Positions 26,956-37,774 of a stretch of DNA of 64,000 nucleotides are shown here, one piece after another. This DNA comes from Phylloscopus collybita (lineage: Eukaryota; Chordata; Aves; Passeriformes; Phylloscopidae). Within the stretch, counting starts at the first letter, position 1; the number at the start of each line of letters is the position of its first letter. The notes below the pieces were generated by a model. The model was not told the origin of the DNA. It did no database searches and was given only the letters and a program-made list of their open reading frames with translations. The stretch covers positions 3,100,001-3,164,000 of the forward strand of contig JAJNNQ010000029.1 in the NCBI GenBank assembly GCA_027886175.1. The letters are read 5' to 3'. A program made the position numbers and the translations under genes.

Positions 26956-29900
26956 GTGCTTCTTTTACCATTTTGTCCAGATCCCTGCAGTTAAGTATTT
27001 TCTAAAATAAATTTTAACAGGGACAAAAGATAAATATTTGAATGAGAAGCATGGCATGTAGTTCATCATGCTCTATATTTTGTGTAACCATGGAGAGCAA
27101 ATGAAAGCATTAGTGAAAGGTAGACTTAAGTTTTTCATGTCTGAGATAACACAGGAAAATTTAGTATGCTTTGGCTACAGCAAGCTGTGACATTCCTCAG
27201 CATTCCTCTTGTGAATCTGCCACCTAGGTTTCTCAGGAAATCTCTCCCCAGACCATTTCCACCAAAACATCAGTATGAGCAGGGACCTATTTCTGCCTTT
27301 TTAAACCTCTGGGGTGCATTGGATGCAGAGCTCAGGAAATTCCTTCAGCATTGTGTCTGGCAGAGCAGAGGAGCAGGAGGAAGCTGCTAGCATGGGGGAG
27401 GTGATAATTAGCTGAGGCAAGAGGGTGGCAGCCGCTGCCTCAGCCTGTACAGTGGCATCCAGATTGTGGAAGTGGTGAATGTTCATAACGGGGTGTCAGA
27501 AGGACCTCTGACATTGATGAATAATGTTAAATCAAATCAGAAAGGAGTAATACAGTAAAAATGAAGCCTTGGAGCTATTGGATATGTTAGGAGGAAGTTC
27601 TAGATTGAAACATTCTAAGATTTTAAAGTGAGCCAAAACAAAGGCATGGCACAAAATTTAACAAATCCTCCACTGGCAGCAAAATACCTCCCAACTTGAG
27701 ACATCTAATGTTTTTTTAGAAAGGGATGGAAAGCTATTTTGGTAAATTTTGATGCTTCATGGCAGCTAAATCCTTACTTATGCCTCTCTTTACGGTGTTG
27801 CTATAGAAAAAGAAGGGATTCTTGTCCCTTATAAATGGTAAAAAAAGAGCTCTTCTTTTTTCACCAGAAATTTCAACATTGCCAGTGTCTGTTTTAAAAA
27901 TAATTAGGACCCAGGTACCCACACAATGTTCACTTCTTATTTGCAAGAAGTACTATTCATTAGGTCTCATAAATCAACTCTGTAAATTATGGCAACTGGC
28001 AGAGTAACTGTACAGCTATGTAATACGGTTATAAAAAGTACAGCAGCTTTACCTAGGAGGCCTGCTTTTTGAAAGTAGCATATTTTCCCCAGACCCACAA
28101 TTTCAGAATCTTTATTGATTTGTGTTCAGTCTTACCATTACCATTATTTCAGATCAAAGATTTCCTTCACCAAATCTTGCACCAAGATTCAAAATCAAAA
28201 ACAATTAAAAACATATTTTATATCTGCCCAGTTGTGAAATACCGTGCCTGGTAAAAAGCTTCAACTGCTGATCTTTCCCTTACTGAGTTTTGGGCCTCAT
28301 ATAACGGCTTTTGTGTCTCTCACATGAGCCTACCTGTCACTAAATAAAAGGTAAAAGGAAGCAAATATAGGGGTACAGAAGCATAAAAATGATAAATGGA
28401 AAAGACTAATTGGGTAATTTAATACATTTTTCTGCCATTTTACTCTGAATCCTCAGTACATTTGGTGATGCTTTGTCCAGTCCAAATTAAAATGTCTGAG
28501 GCAATGAGGCAATTTGATCCTAGGTTCCCATAAGATAATAAATAATTCCCAGAGAAAGTAAAAATTAACTGTTAGTCAGAGGACTACATTCTTGCATAGT
28601 TTGTGTTCATATATATTTTCATTAACTTAGTTTACTATTTAAAAAAAAGAAAATGTTTCAACACGTTGGATACATAAGCATACTGCTATGGGTAGCAATT
28701 TACATCTTCTCGTTCACGTTAATTGTCTGAGTCCACTTTCTTAGCCCACTACAAACAATAATTCAAATACACTCAGGTTGCTTATACTTCAGCACTGATG
28801 GTTGAAATGAAGAGGCATTTAAGAAAAACTTACTTTCAGGTAAGAGTAAATAAAAGACATGCTCTAAGAGTCCATCCGGTATACATCAAGCAAACGCTGA
28901 GAGAATTTTAGACCAGAGTAGAACTAATCTGTCATAGGGATAGAAGCCTGCTAAAGACTCTGAAATGCACAGACTGAACTTCAGGACCTCACCACCAATT
29001 GTTTTCCCTTAATGCTGTTCTTTTATTATGCATTCCTTGTTACAGTAGAAATTAACTTAAACTGCCTTTTGTTCATTAAACAACATTGTGGCTCTTCATT
29101 CTTGCAACAGGTTAAAATAACAAGTAGAAAAAATTACTAGAGATCATGAGTGATTTATCTGTGCATTTAAACTCTAAGATAATCCTAGACAACAATCAAT
29201 GATTTAGAACTAGGTTAATATTTAAGTACTATTTAAAGGAAATAAAGATTTTAATTGGAAATATTGCTCATTACACTACCAAGCACCAAGCAGCCTAGTA
29301 GGACTACGGATGGATTTCGCTATGTTCTCTGATTTAAATGATGGTTTGAGTCATGAGAAAACTGATACCCTGATAACATAGATAGGACATGATAAATTAT
29401 TAGAGTAACAAATCAAAGTAAGATCTAGTACAATAAGTCATATAGAGTTGGGAATACATCACTCATTTATTAGAAAGTATTTACAATTTAAATGTTGAAG
29501 TCCATAAAGTAACTGTCATACTGTCAGAACATTAAAGGGTTACAAATACCAGGAAGCAATGTTGTGTTAAAATTCCACAGAGTACTACCAGATTTTTTTT
29601 TAATTAACTAATTAATTAAAAATACAGGGAAAATACTGCACTACCTCCTTAGGAAGTCACAATGTAATTAGTAGACCTGAACATGCTAATATAAATAAAA
29701 CATCAGCTTGTTCTTAGACAATTCCTTTCTCACTGTCAGCTGAAATACACCAGCTATTTTTCCAGACTTTATGGATATAACAACCTACTTCTCAACTTTG
29801 GAGAGTTATTAAGAGTGTATCTTGAACAAACTGGGTACCCTTATACAGCCCCTTAGGTAAAGCATTTCCAAATGCCTTTTCCTTACGATGGTGAAGTCAA

Positions 29901-30271
29901 CTTTTCAGTTCCAGTAATACAATTCCACAGTGCATAGCACTGACCAGCTGGAAAATCAGATTGCAAAATCAGACTAATTCAAAGGAATTTGAGTGATTAA
30001 TTTCCTATCCCCAGAAAATTTTACATTGGTCCCCTGATGTTTGTTCATGCCAAATTTCAATCAGCCTAACAAATATTTATTTTATGGTATTACATCTCTT
30101 TTATGTGGACCCTCTAACCTCCCTTGCATACGACCACTGTGTTGTCTTCCATTCTGGATTTTTCCTTTTCCAAAACTTTTGCTGCACAGTTCACAGCCAG
30201 GTCTTTCTTTAAGCTGTAGATCATCTAGTATTACATGATCATTAGGACATCATACAGTCCTAATGTTCAAG

Positions 30272-30297
30272 ATATCTTGTATATATATACAAGATAT
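30272..30297. repeat. 26-bp perfect palindrome in a TA/TG tract
   Basis: ATATCTTG-TATATATATA-CAAGATAT is its own reverse complement over all 26 bases. It is followed by ATATATATGTGTGTGTGTGTATG. It is probably slippage-derived but could extrude as a cruciform. Confidence 0.8.
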
Positions 30298-31084
30298 TGT
30301 ATATATATGTGTGTGTGTGTATGTATATAATGTTCAGGCTTCTCCAATTGCTTTTCTTGTACAATCATTTTACATTTCTTCAGGAAATGTGACATAATAC
30401 AGGACCTGTGACATAATACTGACTTCATAAGAGATAAATATTTGTCACCTTGGAGTGAAACAGATGAAATAATATCACATCATCTAGCATGATGTCTGTT
30501 TACATGGGCTCAGCAATATTGTTCACAGGACCAACTGCAGTGCTTTCACCTTGACGCTCCTACTTTTGCAGTGTTTCTGGCATATTCTCCCACTTTATTC
30601 ATACTATATCTCCCTATCTGGTGCAGACAGAGAGCATTCAAATGGACCCTATGATTGGCAGCATTGTCTCCAGACAATGTCTAGTAAGAACCCTTAAACC
30701 CTTGTTTATATGTCTACTTGAAGATCTTCCTGATTTTCAAGCTTTAAGAACCTTCAGGTTAAAGTCAGACAACTAAAGACAAATCAGCATAGGTGAAAGT
30801 TTGGAAGACAAGATTCGGCTAGTGACCACTACAGAAATTTCCTGAATGTGTAATTGGTGTCTCCCTTTGCTGAGTAGTAAAGATAGAAGAAAAATGTTCA
30901 GACAGTATGTCGAAGACTGAAATATTACAGTTTATGACTTAAACATCTTCATGAATGACTTTTGCCTTTTATAGCAAAACTGTATTACAAAAGCTGCAGA
31001 GAAGACCACCACACCCTGAACAGGGCCCTGGCAGAGGCCCTACACTGCTGGCTGATGAAGACAAGATAAAGTAACAACTCAGGG

Positions 31085-31118
31085 CTGTGAATTTAATTCA
31101 GGAGAACTAAATTCACAG
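31085..31118. repeat. 11-bp inverted repeat with 12-base loop
   Basis: CTGTGAATTTA (31085-31095) pairs perfectly with TAAATTCACAG (31108-31118). It lies at the left edge of the GC-rich repeat-derived block. Confidence 0.6.
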
Positions 31119-31707
31119 AACACAAACTTAACACCTTTGGAGTGGAGACCACAGCCCCAGGGCCATCAGCTGCCCAGCCACACAGACCCTGGCACCAAAG
31201 GGTGGGGGAGAGAGGTTTTGGGTGTGTGGGGAAAAGGCCTCTGGGGAGAGCAGGGAACGCCCATCCTCCGCCCTGCAGAGCTCAGCTGTGGGGCCCCTTG
31301 GCCCCGGGAGAAGCTGCACCCACATGAAGGACACAGGGGTGTCAGGGCCCCTCAAAGGTTCCCCCAGAGGGGTCCCCAGACCCTGCACCAGAGCACTGCA
31401 GCACCATGCAACAGGTCACAGTGTTGCAAGGGACAGTATCAAACTGGGCCCCTGAAAGGGAGGCACATGGGCATTCCCACCTGCCCAAAATGTATATTTA
31501 TCCACTGGATTATATAGTTTTTGGCGTGGCATGGTGGTATGGCAGCCACAGGGCATCCTCAAGAAGACCAAATGGAGGAGAGCAACAAGACGTCATTGGG
31601 ACCCTCAGAAGGGTTTCTACCTAACCCTGTCACTCTCTCCCTGTCCTGCCATCCCCCAAGCACTCTTTTTTCTCTATTTCTCTCTTTCTTTTCTTTTCTC
31701 TTTCTTT
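31119..31707 (+). mobile_element. probable older ERV/LTR-type element, left part (interrupted by the LTR at 31708)
   Basis: A GC-rich stretch (31130-31470) leads into TTATATAG (a TATA-like box, about 31511), then GACGTCA (about 31591), a long pyrimidine tract (31625-31707), and, past the inserted LTR, ACTATTAAATAAAATAT, a poly(A)-signal-like end. That order fits a + strand LTR split by the younger insertion. Open frames here (31137-31517 and others) show no known domain. Start and family are not determined. Confidence 0.4.
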
Positions 31708-32154
31708 TGATGCCTTGGAAAGGCTGACCTGAAACACAGACTGTACAGAGCTAAAAAATAAGGTAGGTATTTATGGAAAGGCCTCCAGGATCTACCTTGG
31801 GCAGAACAGAAGCCTGACCAGAGTACACCCAAGGTGGACTAAGAATGGTCACAAAATGGCTGACTGGTCACGAGATCTTACATTTTTATAAGTTTTGGTC
31901 CATTTATATATTGGGGTTTAATTGTCCAATTACAGCTTCAGGTTGTGAGGTCCCATCCTTCTTGTTTTCCCTCTTCAGTCCACTGCTGTTTGTGCTGTTG
32001 GGCTGGAAGTTGTCCTTGGTCCTCAGCAGGAAAAGGATTTGTTTTGTCTACCTACTCTGTGAAAAGAGCTTACTAGCACTTAATGTAAGGCTCAGAGCAA
32101 CACCCCTAAGCAGCACAGAATCTGAAAATATGAAATCTAAAGCTTAAGGCATCA
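31708..32154 (-). mobile_element. solo ERV LTR, minus orientation, nested insertion
   Basis: The ends are a perfect 9-bp inverted repeat: TGATGCCTT at 31708 and AAGGCATCA ending at 32154 (447 bp). CTTT flanks both sides (31704-31707, 32155-32158), a possible 4-bp target duplication in pyrimidine-rich DNA. Read on the minus strand, CTTATAAAAATG is a TATA candidate and CATAAATACC a weak poly(A) signal. The 100-codon frame at 31845-32147 is on the opposite strand and is not a gene. Direction rests on the TATA-to-poly(A) order. Confidence 0.72.
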
Positions 32155-32330
32155 CTTTCTCCTCACCTCTTTTACTATTAAATAAAATATATCAAATTTT
32201 TGCACCAACATCTAACCTCATTTGGTTTTAACCACATTTTTGAGTATATTTCAAGCCTTTCTGGGTCTGATCCATTTTGTTCACAGAGGTTTAGCTTTCT
32301 TTGGTCTTCTGTGTTAAATCGTAATACAGC
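32155..32330 (+). mobile_element. right part of the older element split at 31708
   Basis: The pyrimidine tract resumes (ctttctcctcacctctttt), followed by ATTAAATAAAATATATC and TTGCACCAACATCTAACC. This reads as the R/U5 end of a + strand LTR whose left part lies before 31708. The right edge is a guess. Confidence 0.35.
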
Positions 32331-34203
32331 AAGAATATTTTTCCGGATACTACAAAAACTGCAGTACCATCAACACTTCTTCATCATCTCCCACATTGTC
32401 CTGTTTCATACACCTTACAGAGCCCTTCCATGAGGGAGCCTACATCATGTACTACGGGCTCTGCAAGCTGGCAGTAGGTTTAAATCAGTGAAAATCATGA
32501 ATCAGCTGCTTTAGCGCAATTTAGCCTTCATTTAATTTCCCCTCATGCTTGAAAATAATGGGCAGAATACAAACCGTCTTGATAAGGAAATAGAAGTCAA
32601 AAAAAATCTGAGACTAGGCCACCTTCTTTTCTGGTAGTTAAGCATATATGACCTAGCACAATACGGGAAAAGAAGTACATGTTTTGTAGTGTTAGACTAG
32701 TTAGACTATATGTATGTCACTGTAGTTAAGTGCCCACTGAAATCTTCAACAGACTTTAACAAATTAATTAATTAAACAATTTAATTTAACAAATTAATTC
32801 TCTTCCTTTCAATGAAGGATAAGTTTTGGTAACCTAATGCAAACAAGCATTTTATTGGCAGCATCAATAGCTCACATAAAGCAAACAAAAAAAAAAAAAC
32901 CTCCATATAAATGGCAATATCTGCACCAACTGGTAAAAAAATACAAGGTAGTGAAAGGGTAGCAAAGTGAATTACTGTAATACAACACCCAAAATACAGT
33001 CATTTATAAAAAAAGGCTATGTCAGTGCAAGACAACATTATCTGAGGCCTATAGATTTAAATCATTACAAATGAGCAGAAATAACTGTCAGAGCCTTATT
33101 GTGAGAGCTACACTGTAGACTTGTCAAATTCTTAGGTGAAACTGCCAAGTTAGGCTGTAAAATTTCAAACATATAATGGTGTCTATGTGCTTCATAAAGT
33201 TGAAATAATTTACTGAAAATATTGATTTGTCTGACAAGTCTATAGAGAAAATCTATGCTACTTCTAAAGTAACACAACATTGTTTCAACTAACTCTGAAC
33301 AGGAAGGCTGGAGCAGATTATACTGCTGATCTGTACATGGCATCAGACTGATACTACAGGGATCAGTCTTGTTTCCCACGTCACTTTATTTACAAAGATA
33401 AAAAAGCTCTGATTATTTCTGCATGCCTTGTTGGAGCCACATGCTCTGTCTAGTGTTTCTTACCACTGGTACCACTGACACTGCACAGTGGAACTGTGTG
33501 TGAGTTCTCAGAAATGTTGAATTTGGGTGGTTTCAGCACAAGAATACAAGCAGGATTTCAAGATCTGTTTTATATCTGGGCTATAGTGAAATTCAGATTT
33601 TTCAAAACAAATTCCATAGCTCTCTTGCCATGAAAAAGTATGCCTTAAGATACCTAGTATACAAAATGTGAGCAATAAATTTGATAGTCTGGGAAAGTGC
33701 AAAACACACCTCTGAGACATACAGGAGATCAAACAAGCACGCTGTTGGTACTGCCTCTCAAGCCCAGAGTTCTGCATTATTTGTATGAAAAGGAGCAGCT
33801 CCAAGATGAGTAACCGTAAGAGCCTAACACCATCATCAGCAACTTCAGCATTTGTCTAGGATCGAGAATCAGTAATCAGTCAGAGCAGTCTGTCCTGGCA
33901 TAGTGATTTACGAGCTTCATGTTACATTTCATGGCTAACCTACACTAACAGTAGCAATGCTGAGGTTTTACTGATTGATTAGTGGAAAAATTAATTTAAT
34001 TCATCTGAACTAATTCTGGATTCTATAAGAATACTTAAGGATAAATTGCAATCTCCCTCTCTCTTCCTTTCTCATCGTCTACTAACCACATCCCACTGAC
34101 AATAAATAACTTGTTTCTCTTTATGTTAGGAGATAAGGTGGACTTCATGGCCTCTTCTTTGCTATCTTCTTCTCCTCCCTACAGAGGAACCAGCTTTTAT
34201 TTC
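32331..34203. other. intergenic, nothing recognised
   Basis: AT-rich. It includes a TTAATTAATTAA-rich patch near 32760-32800 and an A-run near 32887. Minus-strand frames of about 100 codons (33065-33379, 33508-33804) have no recognisable domain. Confidence 0.55.
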
Positions 34204-34960
34204 TGTGCTGGTTTTGCATTAATTGACATTTGGTGAGGAGAGAAGCCACTCATGGAAGTGATTTTTCTAAGAAAAGCTGTGACAAAACCAGTGACTAGTT
34301 TTAAATACTGACACCTTGTTAGACCAGTGGAAAGCTGAACATGCCTCTGTGAACACACGTGTTAAAGATCAAAAAAAATTCCAGGAAAGCTCTCTTTTTT
34401 CTGGACTGGGAAGAGGTGGTGCGGGTGGGGCCAGCCTTGCTCTGCCACGTGGCCCGTGGGCCTGGCAAGGTCAGGTCAGGCCCTGCCACTGCTACAGCAT
34501 GGGAAGAGAGGAGAAAGAGCCCTGTCCTGGCTGGATCAGCCCTAGAGCTGTTAGCCACCGGCCCCGGCTGCTGCCAGGCAGAGGAAGGGGGGGCCCAGCC
34601 GTGTGTAGTGCAGCTGCTGGGATCCTAGCCACTTCCCTCAGCCACAGCTTGTCTTCTGAGGAATCCTCTGCTGTAGATAGCTCTGGCTGCCGCTACTGAG
34701 TCATCTTGCCGAGGGGGTGTCCCAGCATGGCAAGAGATCATGCAGCCAAGACCAGGGGTGGCTCTGTAGCCATACAGAGTAGCCCCACAGCTAAAACTGA
34801 ATGCAGCCAGAGCCCCTGAGATCTGGGCACAGCCCCAGCATGGCCTGAATCTGCCACCAACCATCATGATCTCCGCAGGCCCCAGGCAAGATACTAACTC
34901 TCTCCTAGCAAAGATGAAACTTGCAAAGTACTAATCCTCTCTTAAGTGAGATAAAAGGAT
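34204..34960 (+). mobile_element. probable ERVL-type LTR or leader, + orientation (right edge uncertain)
   Basis: It starts TGTGCTGGTTTTGCATT, an opening I associate with songbird ERVL-type LTRs. It goes on with GAGGAGAGAAGCCACTC and GAACATGCCTCTGTG, then becomes strongly GC-rich (34420-34880). No clear poly(A) signal or matching right end was found. The GC-rich part could be mistaken for a CpG-island promoter, but it lies about 6.7 kb upstream of the FAM240 coding exon and is embedded in repeat-like sequence. Confidence 0.42.
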
Positions 34961-37470
34961 AGAGTGAAGATGCAGAGAGTATTTCTTACCTGGAGTAAGA
35001 AATATAATTAACTTCAAGGTGGAACTTGCCGAACTACCAAAAAGTTATATGCAGTCAGGTTGCCAATAAAAAGTGCTAAGTTCTGTAACAAATTATATAT
35101 GCTATATTTCAGCCTGCTGGTGGTCAGATTCCTGCACTATTGAATGTATTAACAGCTTAGCTGGAATCCTGTCATGCAGTCTACCAGGTTCTTTTACAGA
35201 CCAACACTTCAAAAGGAGTGAAAAAGAGATCTATTTATCTGTCAGTCACTCAGTAGCACAAACATGAGGCAAGATGTGTTATTCAACATGTTCCTTTCAG
35301 ATCTATCCTTTTTCTTGGAGGGGATGTTGCTGAATTCTTGCAAGTCACATGGAAGTTATGCTACAGTGATCCACACTTGTCAAAGAGTAACTGTTTCTCC
35401 AGAGCCAAGTTATGACATCAGTGGCACCTGCCAAAATTTATAGCACAGATCAAACGTGGCATTCAGAGTTTGCTCCCTGTAACTGTCTGGTCATTCCTCG
35501 TGGTGTGTTGCAGACTTCACAAAATGAGACTGTGGGTTTCAGTTTTTCCCCCCGCCATTAAGCTAATTCATAATAGCAGATGTCGTCACTCCCAAATAAA
35601 AATGAGTGACGGATGAATAGATTTCATCAGTTATTCCTGGCAGTTGGAGTTCTCTTGAAAAGGGGAACCCAGGGCTAAAACTGACATGATTCACTAATCA
35701 CTCAAGAAAACCATACTTTGACAGAAGAGGAAGCTACTATACAATCAAAGTAAGCATTTATATTCTTGTATTTTGGCCAAAATAAGATTTTCTCTTCCTG
35801 TCTTGATTATTAAACCTGCCTAGATATATATGAGTATACATTAATTTTATGTTCTGTTAAACCATGCAGATTTGAACAATGTTTTCTTCTTGTTCCCTCC
35901 ATGACCTAGAATTCTGTATATTTCATTTTTTATGAAAATTATTCTGATCCTATGTGATTTATAAAACATAAGAGGTATCCTTCCATTGTTTCATTTTACT
36001 CTAATCATAATTTCAGTTACTAAGCTATTATTTGTTACTATCTTTTTTGGTATTACTAGAATTTCTGTATTACACACAATTCAATTGAAAGGAAAACCAC
36101 CATAAAAAGAACATGTAAGGGGATATTCATCAAAATTATGCATTTTATACATGTAATTAAAACTTTTCAAAGCTTTGAGCTTTTCTAAAAAGTTTTTTAA
36201 AGAACACTGTTAGTGGGCTTTGAACTGTACTTTAATAGATATATAATGCTGGAAAACATTCCATGCTTAGGCAAACAAACCCTGGTGAAGGGCAAAAGGA
36301 TATAAATTAGTGTCCTGACAAGGATAAACCAGCTCATGGTCATGATATGACCCAAGGGACTGAGTCTAGTTAAAGTCAAAGATAATCTTTCCATTGTTTA
36401 CAATGGTCACCAAAAAAACTTCTGAAGTGACTGTGGAAATTCTTCCAGGAACATACTTATGTTCCATATTAAAATCAGCCAAATCATCACATTCATTGAA
36501 AGAGTTAAAATTAGACTTATCTCCAACTTCTAGAAAAGAAATATTTTTAAGATATATATATATTCATATAAAAAATCATTCTTGTTAAAGATGTTGTCTT
36601 TCAGCAAAAATTTTGGAAATAAACTTTGGAATCTTCAAATACTTTTTTACATTACTGGTTAAAATGTTTTCCGGTAAGGAAAAAAGCATAAGGTGATTTT
36701 CTTTTTGTTAGCCAAACCAATTATTCTTTCAAGTATGCATAATTCAGACTAAAATTTTTATTGGTTTTTTTTTTCCAAATATTCAACTAACAGTTCTACT
36801 GAATGTATTGAAATACTTCTCACTAAAAAGTAAAAGCACAAATATTTTGCCTACAAGTCTGTCTGTATAAAATATTGAATTTTTAAGGCAATGTCTAGCC
36901 TAAGACACATGTTAAATAGAAAGATTGAAAAAAGGTAAAAAATGCCTCCTGGGACTTTGGAAAATATTTTCTTCTCCTGCTTGTTTATTTTACATAAAGG
37001 TAACTCAAAATAGCAATTTTGTTCAAACCATCAAGAGCCATTTCTGTCTCTTAAAATTTCTCCAGAAAGAATCCGAAGAAGAAATTACAAAATGTGCAGA
37101 ACAGAAATTACTTGTATTGGATATTTTTTAAAACTCCTTTTTGTACCTCAGCAGAGGTAGACTAAGATTACAATAATTCAAAATATGCAGACAAGGCAGG
37201 GGCTATGACCAGAGCATTTGGAAACCTACTAATTTAACACTTTACCAAAGCACACTCAGATGCAGATCAGATTAAATGAGAGAGGGTTGCACCACTGGCT
37301 GTTCCTCTACTGGTTTTTGCCAGTGAAGAAAAGTTGTGCATGTAACTTACAGCTAGAAGCAAAATTTCCTCTCCCTTGTATAGGATAGATCTGCAGAGGG
37401 AAAACTGCTCATCATTCACACTTCAAAGCTCCTTTAACCTGCCTCTGGGACATGACCTCACAAGAAAAAG
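34961..37470. other. intergenic, nothing recognised
   Basis: AT-rich sequence with short open frames only. No repeat I can name. Confidence 0.5.
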
Positions 37471-37774
37471 CAGAGGGGCAAGGTACCTCTTCACTCTAGG
37501 GACCAGTGAGAGGACTCAAGGAAATGGCTGAGTCAGGGGAGGTTTAAAGTGGATTATCAGGAAAAGATTCCTCATCCAAAGGATGGTTGGGCACTGGAAT
37601 AGGATCCGCAGGGAACTGGTCACAGGCTGACAGACTTCTAGAAACATTTGGACAATGCTCTCAGGCACATGGTGTAAGTCTTGGGGATGGTGTTGTGCTG
37701 GGCCAGGAGTTGGACTCAGTGATCTTTGTGGGTCCCTTCCAATTCAGCATATTCTGTGACTCTATGATTTTATG
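37471..37774 (+). mobile_element. CR1 LINE, 3'-end fragment
   Basis: A run of phrases typical of the avian CR1 3' end, in the right order: CTCTTCACTCTAGGGACCAG, GGGGAGGTTTAAAGTGGAT, AAGATTCCTCATCCAAAGG, GGGCACTGGAATAGGAT, CAGGAGTTGGACTCAGTGAT, GGGTCCCTTCCAATTC, and a closing GACTCTATGATTTTATG related to the CR1 ATTCTATGA tail. It is 5'-truncated, as usual for CR1, and carries many changes, so it is an old copy. The 62-codon frame across it is not functional reverse transcriptase. Confidence 0.9.

Larger units (their letters stand above)
18593..30990. other. intergenic, no gene recognised
   Basis: About 12 kb of AT-rich DNA. It holds a CAAAA/AAACC low-complexity tract (20906-21048), A-runs (near 24047 and 26929-26955), a T-rich tract near 25235-25260 and a TA/TG patch with a perfect palindrome near 30272. 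Open frames are short and unremarkable. A weak CR1-like phrase (GTTGGACTAGATGA) near 22542 is too short to call. Confidence 0.55.
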
